Of a stretch of DNA of 64,000 nt, positions 27,318 to 36,034 are shown one piece after another. Position 1 is the stretch's first letter. The number at the start of each line of letters is the position of its first letter. The DNA is from Mangrovibacterium marinum (lineage in GTDB: Bacteria; Bacteroidota; Bacteroidia; Bacteroidales; Prolixibacteraceae). The stretch is from assembly GCF_003046625.1 (NCBI RefSeq), contig NZ_QAAD01000007.1, positions 62,001 to 126,000 on the forward strand, in the 5' to 3' direction. The position numbers were made by a program, and so were the translations under genes. Below the pieces are notes generated by a model. The model searched no databases. It was not told the DNA's origin and worked only from the letters and a program-made list of their open reading frames with translations.

Positions 27318-27368
27318 AGGCGTGGTGTGTTGGAATAAAAAAAAACTTCATGATTCCGGGGAACCACT

Positions 27369-27470
27369 AACAGGGATGAAAGTTGCGGATTTTTTTAACG
27401 ATGCTGTTGTCGTTGTTCTCAAAAGTTGTCGGGTTGTCGTTCTAAAATGCCATCAACAAGAAAGATGGCG
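27369..27470. repeat. Dispersed hairpin repeat, copy B
   Basis: Begins with AACAGGGATGAAAGTTG (27369-27385), which matches AACAAGGATGAAAGTTG at 62218. It continues with GTTGTCGGGTTGTCGT (27425) and a GCCATC/GATGGC hairpin in the position of the copy A stem. Confidence 0.5.
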
Positions 27471-27582
27471 TTTCGATCAATGAGAAAATGTTGGGAACCG
27501 GTTGGCCTATTTTTATCGAGTGTTCACATTCGAAAATGCTATAAAGAAAAGAAACAGAGTGATGTTTCTTAAGAGACCGAAA

Positions 27583-27668
27583 TCAAACGAAAAGCTTAGT
27601 GAACCCGGGAAGCTCCGATCCGGCAGCTGCCGGATCGGAGATCACCCGGATGGACTTAGCTTTTCGGC
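27583..27668. repeat. Large imperfect palindrome with 28-bp perfect core
   Basis: The core 27613-27640 is a perfect 28-bp palindrome (CTCCGATCCGGCAG and its reverse complement, no loop). The flanks AAAGCTTAGTG..CCCGGG and CCCGG..ACTTAGCTTTT extend the symmetry outward with mismatches. CCGGCAGCTGCCGG also occurs in the inverted-repeat element near 442. Confidence 0.8.
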
Positions 27669-27921
27669 AGATGGCGGTTGCAGATAAAAATCAGCCATGA
27701 CCTTTTTGTTTCGTTTTTGTGTCCCCGTCAGACCGGCCGGGCACGACTACAAAAATGAAAACCCGTCCGGTAGGACAAGGTTCCTTTTTGATCAAAGGTA
27801 GAAGTTAAAACGGGCAGATTCTGAAGTGACTTTCTGATAGCTTGCTGTCGGGATATCATTTCACATCTAATCAAAACCAGTTATTGACATTGTGCTTTAG
27901 CGTCTTTGCGCGGTAGACTCT

Positions 27922-27950
27922 CAAAAAAAAAGCAGGCGGTAAGCCTGCTT
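27922..27950 (-). terminator. Terminator of ppiD-like gene
   Basis: On the minus strand AAGCAGGC-TTACC-GCCTGCTT is followed by a run of nine T, ending transcription 28 bp after the ppiD-like stop codon. Confidence 0.88.
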
Positions 27951-27977
27951 TCTTTCAATATTATGGGGAGCACTCTA

Positions 27978-30095
27978 TTAATAGAATTTTGCTCTTCGAT
28001 CTTCAATTTCGGCAGCCTTGCGCTGTGCTTCGTAAGCCTGGTAGTTGGCCCGGTAGGCCAAAGCTTGTTCCAAACGGGCTTTTTCAGCATCGACATTGGT
28101 GTTGTCAAGTTCGTTGATTGCAGTAACCTTGGTGATGTATACGCCGCGGTTGCCTTTAATCGGAGCTGATAATTTGCCTTGTTCCATGCTGACAACAGTT
28201 CCCACAACAGCTGGTTCTACGCCAATTACAGGAACAGAGTACAGGTCGAAGTGGATGTTGGAAGCCGCATTAACGGTAGTTCCTAATTTTGTTGCAATGG
28301 CATCGATGTCGCCTGCTGAAGCTGCTTCTTTCATTTTGGCAACCAGTGCGTCGCCTTTTTTCTCTTTTAAAACTGCCAGCTTGATTGTAGGCATTACTTC
28401 CGCAAAAGCAGTATAGCCTTCGTCCTGGATGCCGGCCAGTTTTGCTACCACGAAGTTGTCGCCAAATTCGAAGATTGTTGATCCTTCATTATTTGCCAGG
28501 ATATCGTTTTTATCCGCTTGGTAGGCCGAACGAATCAGTGAGCGAGAATCCTGCAAGCCTACTACCTGACGGTCGTTTTCGGCAACACGGGCAGCGCGTT
28601 TGTTCAAGCCTTGCGCGGCGATAGCTTCGTCGAATGATGAACCTGATGTATTTTCGCTTGCAAACTTGCTGGCTTGCGAGTAAACTAACTGGAATGTTTT
28701 TGTGCTGGGTTCGATGTTACGAACCAATTCGGCCAAACGTACTTGTTTAACTTCCTTCCCTTTCTTGGTTGGTTGAATCAGGTGAACCCCGAACTGCGTA
28801 GTGGCAACATACAATTTGTTCACATCGCCGTTGAAAGCAGCTTCTTCGAAAGGTTTTACCATCTGGTTGCGTTTAAACCAGCCTAAGTCGCCACCTTTGG
28901 CAGCAGAGCCTGTGTCCTCAGAATATTCTTTGGCCAGGCTTGCAAAGCTTGCACCTTTTTCAATCAGGTTTTTCAGGCTGTCGGCCAAAGCGAGTGCTTT
29001 ATCGTAATCGCCCACTGTTTGCGGGTTGATCAGGATGTGACGAGCTTGAACTGAATCGGGAAGATCTTTGATATCGTCAATTTTTACCAGACGGTAAGCA
29101 TTGTTTTCTTTGATGGGGCCAAATACGTCGCCAACATTTCCGCTGAAGGCAAATTCAGCGATGTTTTCCGGAAGATCTTCTTTCTTTTCGTAAACGTTTT
29201 GGAAACGAACATCAGAATTCACATTCACGTACTGAGCATTATCCTGCGTGTTGGCAAATTCAGCTTTCACGTCTTCAACCCACTTCAGGGTGTTGTCGTC
29301 GTCTTCTTCGGTTGCTGTAACCGGGAAGGTAACATACTCGATGGTGCGCGAAGCTCCTTGCTTGTAGTTTTCTTTGTGCTTTTCGTAATAAGCTTTCATG
29401 TCGCTATCGCTTACCGAAACAGCGCTGTCGGAAATTGAAGTGTAAGGCAGGCTTACAAATTCAATGTTGACATTTTTATTTTTTTCATTTAAGCTGTTTT
29501 GTGCTTCGGCTTCGGTTACAAACAAGCCTTTGCTTACAAGGTTGTTGTATTTTGTTTGAATGCGTTCCTGCTTAATTTGTTCCTCGATGTACAACCAGTA
29601 GGCTTTTTGTTGTGCTGTGGCAGCCCCCGAGTTAATTGCGCGAAGGAAATTTAAAACGGCCGAGCGGTCAACCTGCCCGGTGTTCGGGTTGGTAAACAGT
29701 TGTTGAATAACCGGGTGAAGGTTTGATCCCTGAACCATGTCGAACAGCTCGTCGCCTGAAACAGCAAGTCCCAGCTCGTCATAAACATCAGTCATGATTC
29801 CTTTGCGAAGATACTCTTGCCAAACTTGTTCGCGGATTTGCGTCCACGCGTTGTCGTTCAGCTGAGTTTGGCCGGTATTCATTTTATAGATTTCGGCTGT
29901 TTCTTCTACTTTTTGCTGAAATTCAGGATATTGAACTGATTCACCGTTGATTTCTGCAATTTTTAGTTGGTTAGGTCTTAATAATGAGCTACTTGCATTC
30001 AGGATGTCTCCCAAGATGAAAGCCACTAGCGCAAGGCCGATGATAATCGCTACTAAGATACCTGCACGATTTCGAATTCTCTGTAAGGTAGCCAT
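27978..30095 (-). CDS. PpiD-like periplasmic chaperone/peptidyl-prolyl isomerase
   Basis: A 705-residue protein anchored by one N-terminal helix (GILVAIIIGLALVAFILGDIL), followed by a SurA/PpiD N-terminal chaperone domain. A parvulin rotamase domain lies near residues 345-455 (QARHILINPQ, GGDLGWFKRNQMVKPFEEAAF, TQFGVHLIQ) and a long C-terminal helical region follows. PpiD sits in the cytoplasmic membrane facing the periplasm and assists proteins leaving the Sec translocon. It lies downstream of corC-like and lptC genes on the same strand, an arrangement common in Bacteroidota, with 94 bp between it and the corC-like gene. Confidence 0.9.
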   Translation of the reverse strand: MATLQRIRNRAGILVAIIIGLALVAFILGDILNASSSLLRPNQLKIAEINGESVQYPEFQQKVEETAEIYKMNTGQTQLNDNAWTQIREQVWQEYLRKGIMTDVYDELGLAVSGDELFDMVQGSNLHPVIQQLFTNPNTGQVDRSAVLNFLRAINSGAATAQQKAYWLYIEEQIKQERIQTKYNNLVSKGLFVTEAEAQNSLNEKNKNVNIEFVSLPYTSISDSAVSVSDSDMKAYYEKHKENYKQGASRTIEYVTFPVTATEEDDDNTLKWVEDVKAEFANTQDNAQYVNVNSDVRFQNVYEKKEDLPENIAEFAFSGNVGDVFGPIKENNAYRLVKIDDIKDLPDSVQARHILINPQTVGDYDKALALADSLKNLIEKGASFASLAKEYSEDTGSAAKGGDLGWFKRNQMVKPFEEAAFNGDVNKLYVATTQFGVHLIQPTKKGKEVKQVRLAELVRNIEPSTKTFQLVYSQASKFASENTSGSSFDEAIAAQGLNKRAARVAENDRQVVGLQDSRSLIRSAYQADKNDILANNEGSTIFEFGDNFVVAKLAGIQDEGYTAFAEVMPTIKLAVLKEKKGDALVAKMKEAASAGDIDAIATKLGTTVNAASNIHFDLYSVPVIGVEPAVVGTVVSMEQGKLSAPIKGNRGVYITKVTAINELDNTNVDAEKARLEQALAYRANYQAYEAQRKAAEIEDRRAKFY

Positions 30096-30189
30096 TTAAT
30101 TCTTATTCTTAATTTAGTTGTTTACTTAATTTTTTAGCGGTACGAAGATAATAATTTTCGTATTCAAACATGAATAAACAGCGTTTAAT

Positions 30190-31461
30190 TTAGCTGTTGT
30201 CTAATATGAGCAGTTTTACCAATTCGATCCGTGTGCTGCTGGCTTTTAGTATTTTAAACTTAAAATTGCCGATTGTTATTACCGTGTTGATTTTGGGAAT
30301 GCTCTCGTGATGAAACAGGATGAAGCCCGCCAGGGTCTCGTAATTTTCTTCCAGTGGAAAGTTCATGTTGTACTTTTCGTTCAGGAAGTCCAGCTCAATA
30401 CGGGCCGAGAGGATAAACTCGTTGTCGTTAATTTTGCGGTCTACAAAATCGATGGTGTCGTGTTCATCTTCAATCTCTCCGAAAATTTCTTCCAGAATAT
30501 CTTCGATGGTAACCAAGCCGGCTGTTCCGCCAAACTCATCGACAACAATGGCAATGCTGCGGTGTTGCTGTATAAACTTGCTGAGAAGTTTGCTGGCAGC
30601 CATCGTCTCGGGGACAATCAGTACTTTACGCAAATTCTGTTTGAGTGAGTCGGGGTTGGTTAATAAGAGCGAATGATGAATATAGCCAACAATATTGTCG
30701 ATATTTTCTTTGTATAACAGAATTCTCGAGTAGCCGGTGTCGATAAATTTTTGGCGCAGTTCTTCGATGTTTGACTCGATATCCAGCGCCTCAATCTCGG
30801 TTCGCGGTACCATAATTTCCCGAAGCTTCACCTTCGAGAAATCCAGCGCATTGCGAAACAGTTTTATTTCGTTCTCGAGATCTTCCGTTGCCGATTGGGT
30901 GGTGCTGTCAGGTTCTTTTACAAAGTGGTCGAGGTCTATTCTGCTGAAGACCACTTTTTCCTCGTTTTTGTCGATTGATGCCCGGAAGACCACATTCAGC
31001 AAAAGTTTGGAAAGGCTCATGGTGATGCGTGTGACCGGGTAGAAAAGATAGTAAAAGAGGATTAGCGGAACAGCAAAAATTCGCAGGAAGATGTTCGGGT
31101 TTATGCGAAACAGCGTTTTGGGTAGAAATTCGGCTGTGAAGAGAATGATAATGGTGGATGAAACCGTTTGCAGGAACAGCACCGCCCCGTCGGTTGACAG
31201 GAAGGAATAGAAAAAGGGTTCCAGCAGTTTGGCAAAGGCAACACCATAAATAACTAAGGCGACATTGTTGCCCACCAGCATGGTGGCAATGTATTGGCCG
31301 GGATTTGCGGTGAATATCGACAGGATGCGCGAATTAACTGATTCCTGTTTTTTGTCCAGTTCCAGGCGCAATTTGTTGGCCGATACAAAAGCAATCTCCA
31401 TTCCGGAAAAAAAGGCCGAAAAGACAATCGTGACGAGGATAGTAATAATTAGGGCTTCCAT
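30190..31461 (-). CDS. CorC/HlyC-type (CNNM) membrane protein
   Basis: A 423-residue protein with a DUF21 membrane domain (residues 1-170; FFSGMEIAFVSANKLRLEL and TMLVGNNVALVIYG are diagnostic). A CBS pair follows (VKLREIMVPRTEIEALDI to FIQQHRSIAIVVDEFGGTAGLVTIEDILEEIFG), then a C-terminal CorC_HlyC domain. The family includes Mg2+/Co2+ transporters related to CNNM, although many are annotated as hemolysins from an old screen. It lies 3 bp after lptC, so co-transcription is likely. GldE of gliding bacteria is a relative, but no gliding genes are adjacent. Confidence 0.88.
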   Translation of the reverse strand: MEALIITILVTIVFSAFFSGMEIAFVSANKLRLELDKKQESVNSRILSIFTANPGQYIATMLVGNNVALVIYGVAFAKLLEPFFYSFLSTDGAVLFLQTVSSTIIILFTAEFLPKTLFRINPNIFLRIFAVPLILFYYLFYPVTRITMSLSKLLLNVVFRASIDKNEEKVVFSRIDLDHFVKEPDSTTQSATEDLENEIKLFRNALDFSKVKLREIMVPRTEIEALDIESNIEELRQKFIDTGYSRILLYKENIDNIVGYIHHSLLLTNPDSLKQNLRKVLIVPETMAASKLLSKFIQQHRSIAIVVDEFGGTAGLVTIEDILEEIFGEIEDEHDTIDFVDRKINDNEFILSARIELDFLNEKYNMNFPLEENYETLAGFILFHHESIPKINTVITIGNFKFKILKASSTRIELVKLLILDNS

Positions 31462-31464
31462 CTG

Positions 31465-32076
31465 TTATTCTGTAACGTCAAGATACAAAGTTCCGGTCGG
31501 TTTTTTGATCTCCCAGTTCGATAAATCCTGATCCGATTCCATGCCAATGCCGTTAATCACCTGATCCTGACGAATAATCTTAACAAACTGGTCGGTGTAA
31601 ATTTTCCCTTTTTTCTCTTCCCAAATCAGTTCTTCGGTTTTCAGGGAGTCTCCTTGTTCGTTAATGGCTACCACGTTGTTTTTGGCCAACCATTTGTCTT
31701 CTTTATCCAGGTAACGGGCATAATTGGCTGTAATACGGGAAACAACCTTCATCTGGGAATCGTATTTTTCGATTTCGATGCCCTCGGGAAATTCCATGAA
31801 AGGCTCTTTTTCCTGGTCGTAGCGAATCAGCTTGGGGGCAATTAGTTTAAAGCGCACAACGGCTGAATCCGAATAAAGCATTTCGAAATGTTCGGCTTCC
31901 ATTCCCGGGAGTTTTTCGGCGGCGGCAAACTCTTTGATTTTTTCAATCTTATTGGCACAGGAAAAGAAAAGCATCGCAATTCCCGTAAGGAGAATTGCAA
32001 TGCTTGCCTGTTTGGTATGTCGTATTTTAAACGGTCTATTTTGCACGTACTGTTGTTGTTTCGTTAATCCAACCAC
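31465..32076 (-). CDS. lptC: LPS export protein LptC
   Basis: A 203-residue LptC. The hydrophobic segment SIAILLTGIAMLFFSC ends in a lipobox, so this LptC is probably a lipoprotein, as in other Bacteroidota. The mature domain has the repeated beta-strand layout of the Lpt jellyroll (EMLYSDSAVVRFKLIAPKLIRYD, PFMEFPEGIEIEKYD, WLAKNNVVAINEQGDSLKTEELIW). It would bridge the inner-membrane LptBFG transporter to LptA. The ATG at 32076 overlaps the upstream TPR gene by 41 bp; a GTG at 32046 would shorten the n-region and the overlap, and is a real alternative. Confidence 0.88.
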   Translation of the reverse strand: MVGLTKQQQYVQNRPFKIRHTKQASIAILLTGIAMLFFSCANKIEKIKEFAAAEKLPGMEAEHFEMLYSDSAVVRFKLIAPKLIRYDQEKEPFMEFPEGIEIEKYDSQMKVVSRITANYARYLDKEDKWLAKNNVVAINEQGDSLKTEELIWEEKKGKIYTDQFVKIIRQDQVINGIGMESDQDLSNWEIKKPTGTLYLDVTE

Positions 32077-33676
32077 CTAGTTTATACGATTGTCCGTTTT
32101 GAAGTCCCTGGAAGAACATAGTCTCTTTGTCGGGGAAGTAAACACGGTAAGTGTTGATTTTTTCGTTGGCAGTGGCGGCAACGTCCGGATCAACACGTTT
32201 TGCTTTTTGGTAATAGTCAACTGCTAACCAATAAACCGTTGTGTGTTCAAAATCGTCAGAACCGTAAGTTTTTGCTCCCTGAGCGTAGATGTCACCCAGT
32301 AGAATTAATGCCCGGCCCGAGTTGGGATCGTTTTGCAACGACTTACGAACATAGTCGCGGGCTGCCGAATAGTCACGTTCTTTAGCAAAGGTGAACAAGG
32401 CTAGCTCGTAGTAATATTTTGCCAGCAGTTCTTTGTCTGTTTCGGCGGCGATCGCAGTTTTGTAATATTCTTTGGCTTTGGCTACTTCGTCGCGTTTTAC
32501 AAACAAACGCGCCATGTTGAAAGCAGCTTCTGCCGAAGGATCCATTTCGTATAGCTTTTCCGACGCTTTGGCGAATAACTCGCTTGATGTACAATCCTGA
32601 CGATCCAATGCGCGAAGCATTTTTTTCAGTGCGTCAACATCAGCAGCAATTTCGTCGAACTTCGGTTCGTAGTAGGCCAATAAGGCTTCGCAGTCGGCAG
32701 CTCCCGATGTTTGGAATGCTTTGTCGATTTCTTCTTTGGCTACTTGCGCTTTTTGGTCGTTGGCATCTTTGGCCAATTGTTGCTCGGTGATCTTGCTAAG
32801 TGTTCCGTAGTTGGCTACAACATCTTCTTTCGACATTTCGCCCAGCAGGAATAAGCTTTTGGTAACTTGCATGTAGATTACCAATACAGCAGCCTCTGCT
32901 TCATCACCCTGTAATTTGATGGATTCGTCCAGGTCGCCATAAGCGGTTTTCAAAGCCTCTTTACGAGCTGCTTCCGAAATGTCGGGGTTCGATAATTTGT
33001 ATTTTACAAAATCAGTGGCTTTACGTCCCAATACAAAACCTTTTTGGTCGAAGTATTTAATACGACGGTCGTAAATTGACATCAAGGTATCGATATAAGC
33101 ATCTTTGGTTGCCTGATCGCTGGCTGCTTCAATTTTCGACTCGTACATATTTACCCCGTGGTAGTACAGGTTGATCGACGATTTCGGGTATTTCTTGTAC
33201 ACTTTTTTCCAGTGTGGTAAGGCCGATTTGTAGTCCTTTTGTTTGTAGAACTGATCGTACAATGTAAACTGGCTCATGAACTCAGTGTCGTTGGCTTTCA
33301 CCAACTCCTGGCTCGAACGGGTATCAACACCCGCTTCACTGGCACCGCCTTCGCCTTTGCCGGGAATTTCAGATCCATCGAAACTGAAGTCGATAACATC
33401 ACCTTCGTTGCCTGTTAGTTCCAGTTTTTTGGATTCGTCGATGAAGGTGAATTTGATGTATTTGCTTTTACCGGGTTCGATGGTTATTTTGTATTTTCCA
33501 TCGAAACTGGTCATGAACATTTCACTTGATTTGTGTGCTTCAACAGTAATCCCTGCCGCTGGCTTTCCCTCACGATATACTGTTCCGGTGACTACCTTCT
33601 GAGCATAAGTTGCAACGCTCATCGCCATCACAAAAACAAATGTCAATACTTTGCTCTTAATTAGGAATGATCTCAT
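32036..33676 (-). CDS. Periplasmic TPR protein with carboxypeptidase-like N-terminal domain
   Basis: A 546-residue exported protein (signal MRSFLIKSKVLTFVFVMAMSVATYAQ). Residues ~27-95 form a transthyretin-like carboxypeptidase regulatory domain (GTVYREGKPAAGITVEAHK..SFDGKYKITIEPG). The rest is helical with TPR units, clearest at YKSALPHWKKVYKKYPKS and from about residue 375 to 500 (AAFNMARLFVKRDEVAKAKEYYKTA; SGRALILLGDIYAQGAKTYG). This family is typically encoded next to lptC in Bacteroidota and probably scaffolds envelope proteins (inference). A minus-strand -7 box lies 72 bp upstream. Confidence 0.82.
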   Translation of the reverse strand: MRSFLIKSKVLTFVFVMAMSVATYAQKVVTGTVYREGKPAAGITVEAHKSSEMFMTSFDGKYKITIEPGKSKYIKFTFIDESKKLELTGNEGDVIDFSFDGSEIPGKGEGGASEAGVDTRSSQELVKANDTEFMSQFTLYDQFYKQKDYKSALPHWKKVYKKYPKSSINLYYHGVNMYESKIEAASDQATKDAYIDTLMSIYDRRIKYFDQKGFVLGRKATDFVKYKLSNPDISEAARKEALKTAYGDLDESIKLQGDEAEAAVLVIYMQVTKSLFLLGEMSKEDVVANYGTLSKITEQQLAKDANDQKAQVAKEEIDKAFQTSGAADCEALLAYYEPKFDEIAADVDALKKMLRALDRQDCTSSELFAKASEKLYEMDPSAEAAFNMARLFVKRDEVAKAKEYYKTAIAAETDKELLAKYYYELALFTFAKERDYSAARDYVRKSLQNDPNSGRALILLGDIYAQGAKTYGSDDFEHTTVYWLAVDYYQKAKRVDPDVAATANEKINTYRVYFPDKETMFFQGLQNGQSYKLGGWINETTTVRAK

Positions 33677-34463
33677 TTTTCTGAAAATATTTTAGATTAC
33701 ACTTTTATTATTCAAAATTCGTTGATGTCTCAACGCAAACAGAGGGTCAAATATAATCTTATTTTGTCTTTTTTCGAAAGCTATTCTTACCGATAGCACT
33801 CAAAAAACGGCAATAGAACAATGCGCTAGGTTTGCTTGGTGGAATTCGAATTACCACAGGTTTCGGATCAAAAGCTGTGCCACGTTTAGGGCGGTTTTGC
33901 TTTGTCCCGGTGTTTTATAGCTCTCAGGTGGGCTTAAGGGAGTGTTTGCGTACGGGGCTGTTGGATGGTGAATGGGGTCTGAGCCGGTTTGCTGGTGGCT
34001 ATCTGGAGGGAGGCCGCATCAGCCGCCGATTAGAGATTGTCCGAAAACGAAGTTTCGAGTATGGCGCAGTAGGCATGTAATACCTGGTAGGGTTCGCGTT
34101 CGGGAGATCAGCCCAATGGTGTTGTTCGTTTTTTGTGGGGGAGTCAATGAATCGCGAGTCGAACCGCTATTGCGTTTTTTGGTTTATAAAGATGTGTTAA
34201 GAAATTGTTGTGTTTTCGATCAAGGCCTTTGTCAGTACGAAAACGGACACGGTTCAAGTGGTGCGCTTTGTAGATCTCCTGAATTGGTTTTTCCATCGGA
34301 TTATCCAGCACTCATTCGTTTTGTGTCTTGACGAAACAATAAACTATGTACGCGCCAAACCCACGCTTGCTTGTCGGTATGGATGTGGGAATCGGTTTGG
34401 TGAAATTAGCAGTTTGGAGGTCGTGTTACGATCGCATGGGTTGAAGAAATGGGTGTTCGCTAT
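33677..34463. other. Intergenic region, 787 bp, no supported gene
   Basis: No minus-strand ORF of useful length exists between the TPR gene and coaX, although the flanking genes are both on the minus strand. Plus-strand ORFs starting at 33832 and 34210 have unremarkable sequences rich in Arg, Cys and Ser, and the second is mostly antisense to coaX. It may hold the remains of a lost gene. The TPR-gene promoter is at its left end. Confidence 0.6.
33748..33755 (-). promoter_or_regulatory. -7 box for the TPR-lptC operon
   Basis: The minus strand reads TATATTTG, a perfect TAnnTTTG match, giving a leader of about 65 nt. No clear -33 box is visible. Confidence 0.45.
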
Positions 34464-35192
34464 TTATATCGAATTGAAATCCAGGATCGCGTTCAGTCCG
34501 GTTAGCGTAAGGTTGGGGACTAGTACTGTGTCGGACTTCATGTGTCGGGTTAGGAAGGCTGAGTCGCCACCGGTTAGCAATGTTTTTAGACCCGGATATT
34601 GGGCGCTTAGCTGTCGGATGTATGCTTCGAGCTCGAAAAGAACGCCTTGCTGCACTCCGGTGCGGATCGCCGATTCGGTGTTTTGTCCGATTAGCTCAAA
34701 CTCGTCGCGTTGTTCGACCAAGGGCAGCTTTCCGGTGAACTCATTCAGAGCTTTAAAGCGGGTGCGCAGACCAGGGGAGATGTTGCCTCCCAGGTATTCG
34801 TTGGCCGAGCTAACTACATCGATGGTAATAGCAGTTCCGGCATCGATAATAAGCAAAGGACTTTTGGGGAAAAGGACGGTTCCGCCGATGGCTGCGGCCA
34901 GCCGGTCGAGGCCCAGGGTTTCAGGGCTGCCGTAGCAATTAGCAATCGGGCATGGCGTTGTATGACTCAGTTCGATGAAAAGCCTGGTTTTCTCGGTCAG
35001 TAATTGGGTGCATTCCCGGTCGAAACCGCGTACGGCCGATAAAATAGCCTGATCGATAGCCGGAAATTTCCCGAACAGATTGCTCAGGCTGCGGGCATTC
35101 AACTCATCAATCGTTTCTCGGGCCACAAGCTGGTTGTTGTTGAAAACAGCCCATTTACAGCAGGTATTTCCGATATCGATGATTAGGTTCAT
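34464..35192 (-). CDS. coaX: Type III pantothenate kinase
   Basis: A 242-residue ASKHA-fold kinase: N-terminal DIGNTCCKWAVF phosphate loop, GLDRLAAAIGG with the catalytic Asp, IIDAGTAITIDVV and GGNISPGL. It phosphorylates pantothenate, the first step of CoA synthesis. Type III enzymes need a monovalent cation and are not inhibited by CoA. It overlaps nadC by 4 bp, making an operon that combines NAD and CoA cofactor synthesis. Confidence 0.93.
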   Translation of the reverse strand: MNLIIDIGNTCCKWAVFNNNQLVARETIDELNARSLSNLFGKFPAIDQAILSAVRGFDRECTQLLTEKTRLFIELSHTTPCPIANCYGSPETLGLDRLAAAIGGTVLFPKSPLLIIDAGTAITIDVVSSANEYLGGNISPGLRTRFKALNEFTGKLPLVEQRDEFELIGQNTESAIRTGVQQGVLFELEAYIRQLSAQYPGLKTLLTGGDSAFLTRHMKSDTVLVPNLTLTGLNAILDFNSI

Positions 35193-36034
35193 GCTTCGAT
35201 CCGTTGGCTAATGTCCAGGGCAGTTACCGAATGAGTTAGTGCTCCTATCGAGATGTAATCGACTCCGGTGGCGGCAACTTCGGCGAGTCGCTCCAGGGTC
35301 ATGTTGCCCGATGCTTCTGTTTTGGCACGCCCGGCAATCAGATCAACCGCCTGTCGGGTGGTCGCATTGTCCATATTGTCGAGCATAATGATGTCTGCTC
35401 CGGCATCAATCGCTTCTTGTACCTGGAGGAGGTTTGTGGTTTCCACTTCAATTTTGATGTCCGGAGCCACTTTGGCCCGGATGGCTTGCACCGCCGCGCT
35501 GATTCCTCCGGCAATATCGATATGGTTGTCTTTTATCATTACCATATCGAACAGGCCTACCCGGTGGTTGCTTGCTCCCCCTGTTTTTACGGCGTACTTG
35601 TCGAGCAGCCGAAAAGCCGGGAGTGTTTTGCGGGTATCGAGTATTTGGCATTTATAATCCCGGACAGCGTCGGCATAAATCCGCGACATGCTTGCAATGC
35701 CCGACAGGCGCTGAACAAAGTTCAGAGCAGTGCGCTCGCCGGTCAGGATGGCCCGGTAGCTACCTTCGAACACAACAATCAGATCCCCTTTTTTCACCTT
35801 ATCGCCATCATTAACCAGCACATTCCAGCTTAAATTGGCGTCGAGCTTTTTGAAGGTTCGCTCAGCAACCTGAAGGCCGGCAATAACGCCGTCGGCCTTT
35901 GCTCTCCAGAATGCTTTCCGGGTCAGTTCAGCCGGAATCAGGTTGTCGGTGGTTAAGTCGCCGGTGGCAACATCTTCCTTCAATGCCAGGTCAATTAAAT
36001 GTTCAGCGGCGTTTAATTCTTCTTGATTCATCAT
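35189..36034 (-). CDS. nadC: Nicotinate-nucleotide pyrophosphorylase (carboxylating)
   Basis: A 281-residue quinolinate phosphoribosyltransferase: LKEDVATGDLTT near the start, LTGERTALNFVQRLSGIAS, DTRKTLPAFRLLDKYAVKTGGASNHR (quinolinate and PRPP contacts), IKDNHI, IEVET, and the C-terminal D-I-I-M-L-D-N barrel strand. It converts quinolinate plus PRPP to nicotinate mononucleotide and CO2. Four-base overlaps link it to nadB upstream and coaX downstream. nadA is not in the window. Confidence 0.95.
   Translation of the reverse strand: MMNQEELNAAEHLIDLALKEDVATGDLTTDNLIPAELTRKAFWRAKADGVIAGLQVAERTFKKLDANLSWNVLVNDGDKVKKGDLIVVFEGSYRAILTGERTALNFVQRLSGIASMSRIYADAVRDYKCQILDTRKTLPAFRLLDKYAVKTGGASNHRVGLFDMVMIKDNHIDIAGGISAAVQAIRAKVAPDIKIEVETTNLLQVQEAIDAGADIIMLDNMDNATTRQAVDLIAGRAKTEASGNMTLERLAEVAATGVDYISIGALTHSVTALDISQRIEA

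Larger units (their letters stand above)
27120..27977. other. Repeat-rich intergenic region, 858 bp
   Basis: No convincing gene is present; the ORFs of about 60 codons here lack recognisable content. The region contains two copies of a dispersed hairpin repeat (27261-27317 and 27369-27470), a large palindromic structure centred near 27626, a GTCCCCGTCAGACCGGCCGGGCACG segment with short dyads, and the terminator of the ppiD-like gene at its right end. Confidence 0.7.

Noticed and set aside
33832-34935. Plus-strand ORFs in the coaX-TPR gap
   Set aside because: No recognisable domains. The second is largely antisense to coaX, and composition is unlike neighbouring coding sequence.
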